DNA of 6,697 nucleotides. Source: Elusimicrobia bacterium RIFCSPHIGHO2_02_FULL_57_9 (GTDB taxonomy: Bacteria; Elusimicrobiota; Elusimicrobia; UBA1565; UBA9628). The position numbers and the translations under genes are program-made. This document shows positions 6,500 to 6,697 of the stretch, piece by piece. The DNA is taken from contig MGUO01000024.1 in the NCBI GenBank assembly GCA_001800015.1, positions 12,975 to 19,671 of the forward strand. The letters run 5' to 3'. The notes under the pieces were generated by a model that saw nothing but the letters and a program-made list of their open reading frames with translations, was not told the DNA's origin and did no database searches. How positions within the stretch are numbered: the stretch's first letter is position 1; every line of letters begins with the position of its first letter.

Positions 6500-6529
6500 T
6501 TGAACCTGGGGGGGGGAATTTGTTTTAAT
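6500..6529 (+). promoter_or_regulatory. Putative promoter of the amidotransferase gene with a G9 spacer tract
   Basis: TTGAAC (6500-6505) and TTTAAT (6524-6529) are spaced by 18 bases, and nine of these are a homopolymeric G run. The -10 ends 9 bases before ATG 6539, the same distance as in the RDD gene. Loss of one G would give the optimal 17-base spacer. Both hexamers depart from consensus at one or two positions, so the assignment is moderate. Confidence 0.5.
6508..6516 (+). repeat. Homopolymeric G9 tract
   Basis: Nine consecutive G residues lie in the 61-base gap between the MFS stop and the amidotransferase start. No other G run in the window is as long; the next longest I noticed is six, inside the dehydrogenase gene. 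Tracts of this length are prone to slipped-strand length change. Confidence 0.9.
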
Positions 6530-6538
6530 TCCTTGAGA

Positions 6539-6697
6539 ATGTGCCGCCTATTTGCGCAAATTTCCCCGACTCCCGCCAGCGCCGAGGACTTCTTGGTTTC
6601 CTCCGAATTTTCCCTTCTAAAACAAAGCGATTTCAACAAAAAAAACCTTCAGGAAGACGGCTGGGGCATCGCTTATTTCGGGAACAAAAACGAGCCC
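6539..6697 (+). CDS. Class II glutamine amidotransferase, N-terminal part (runs off the window)
   Basis: The frame opening at ATG 6539 stays open to the last base and gives 53 residues beginning MCRLF. This is the start of the class II (Ntn-type) glutamine amidotransferase domain of the EgtC/YafJ-like group, where Cys2 becomes the N-terminal nucleophile after Met removal and hydrolyses glutamine to release ammonia. Further support comes from FSLLKQS (24-30), matching the SL..QS segment of these proteins, and EDGWGIAYF (39-47), matching the conserved DGWG(I/V) motif. The family is usually about 250-300 aa, so most of the protein lies outside the window and its partner activity or substrate cannot be judged. 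No Shine-Dalgarno sequence precedes the ATG. An A8 run at 6638-6645 encodes Lys-Lys-Asn. A minus-strand frame overlaps it, but it has no family features. Confidence 0.85.
   Translation, partial: MCRLFAQISPTPASAEDFLVSSEFSLLKQSDFNKKNLQEDGWGIAYFGNKNEP

Noticed and set aside
6283..6639. A 118-residue minus-strand frame across the end of the MFS gene and the start of the amidotransferase
   Set aside because: The opposite strand carries two genes with clear family motifs over the same bases; the minus product is basic, low-complexity and unrecognisable.
1..6697. Defence system, CRISPR array, mobile element, tRNA or rRNA
   Set aside because: I looked for regularly spaced repeats, transposase or integrase motifs, terminal inverted repeats and tRNA-like cloverleaf sequences on both strands and saw none; the genes look like ordinary chromosomal genes.

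Overview
This is a GC-rich bacterial chromosomal window (mid to high 50s % GC by eye) holding six protein-coding genes packed closely together. I see no RNA gene, CRISPR array, insertion sequence or integration scar. The organism cannot be proved from this sequence. A diderm bacterium outside the well-studied phyla fits best, and Elusimicrobiota or a relative is my guess. The reasons are the signal-like N-terminus ending in AYAA on an MFS transporter, a C-terminal domain with a pilin-like look on an RDD protein, and almost no Shine-Dalgarno sequences. Treat that placement as a weak inference.

Layout: (1) 6-671 (+), a charged coiled-coil protein whose frame is open at the left edge. (2) 715-1746 (+), a medium-chain zinc-binding dehydrogenase. 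(3) 1743-3410 (+), an ArnT/PMT-like membrane glycosyltransferase, overlapping gene 2 by 4 bases if it starts at the upstream GTG. (4) 3407-4174 (-), an RDD-family membrane protein with an extra C-terminal domain; it meets gene 3 tail to tail over a shared CTAG. (5) 4309-6477 (+), an MFS transporter with an unusual N-terminal extension of about 215 residues, divergent from gene 4 across a 134-base control region. (6) 6539-6697 (+), the first 53 codons of a class II glutamine amidotransferase that runs off the right edge.

The genes do not form one recognisable pathway. Genes 2 and 3 may be co-transcribed. Genes 3, 4 and 5 are membrane or envelope proteins, and gene 3 probably glycosylates an envelope lipid or protein from a polyprenyl-phosphate sugar donor. 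I found no clearly new multi-gene system. The observations most worth a second look are: the N-terminus of the MFS protein and the topology conflict it raises; a run of nine G residues inside the spacer of a plausible promoter for gene 6, an arrangement that could make expression phase-variable; AT-rich -10-like hexamers lying only 6-9 bases upstream of several start codons, suggesting leaderless or very short-leader transcripts; and the RDD plus pilin-like C-terminal architecture.
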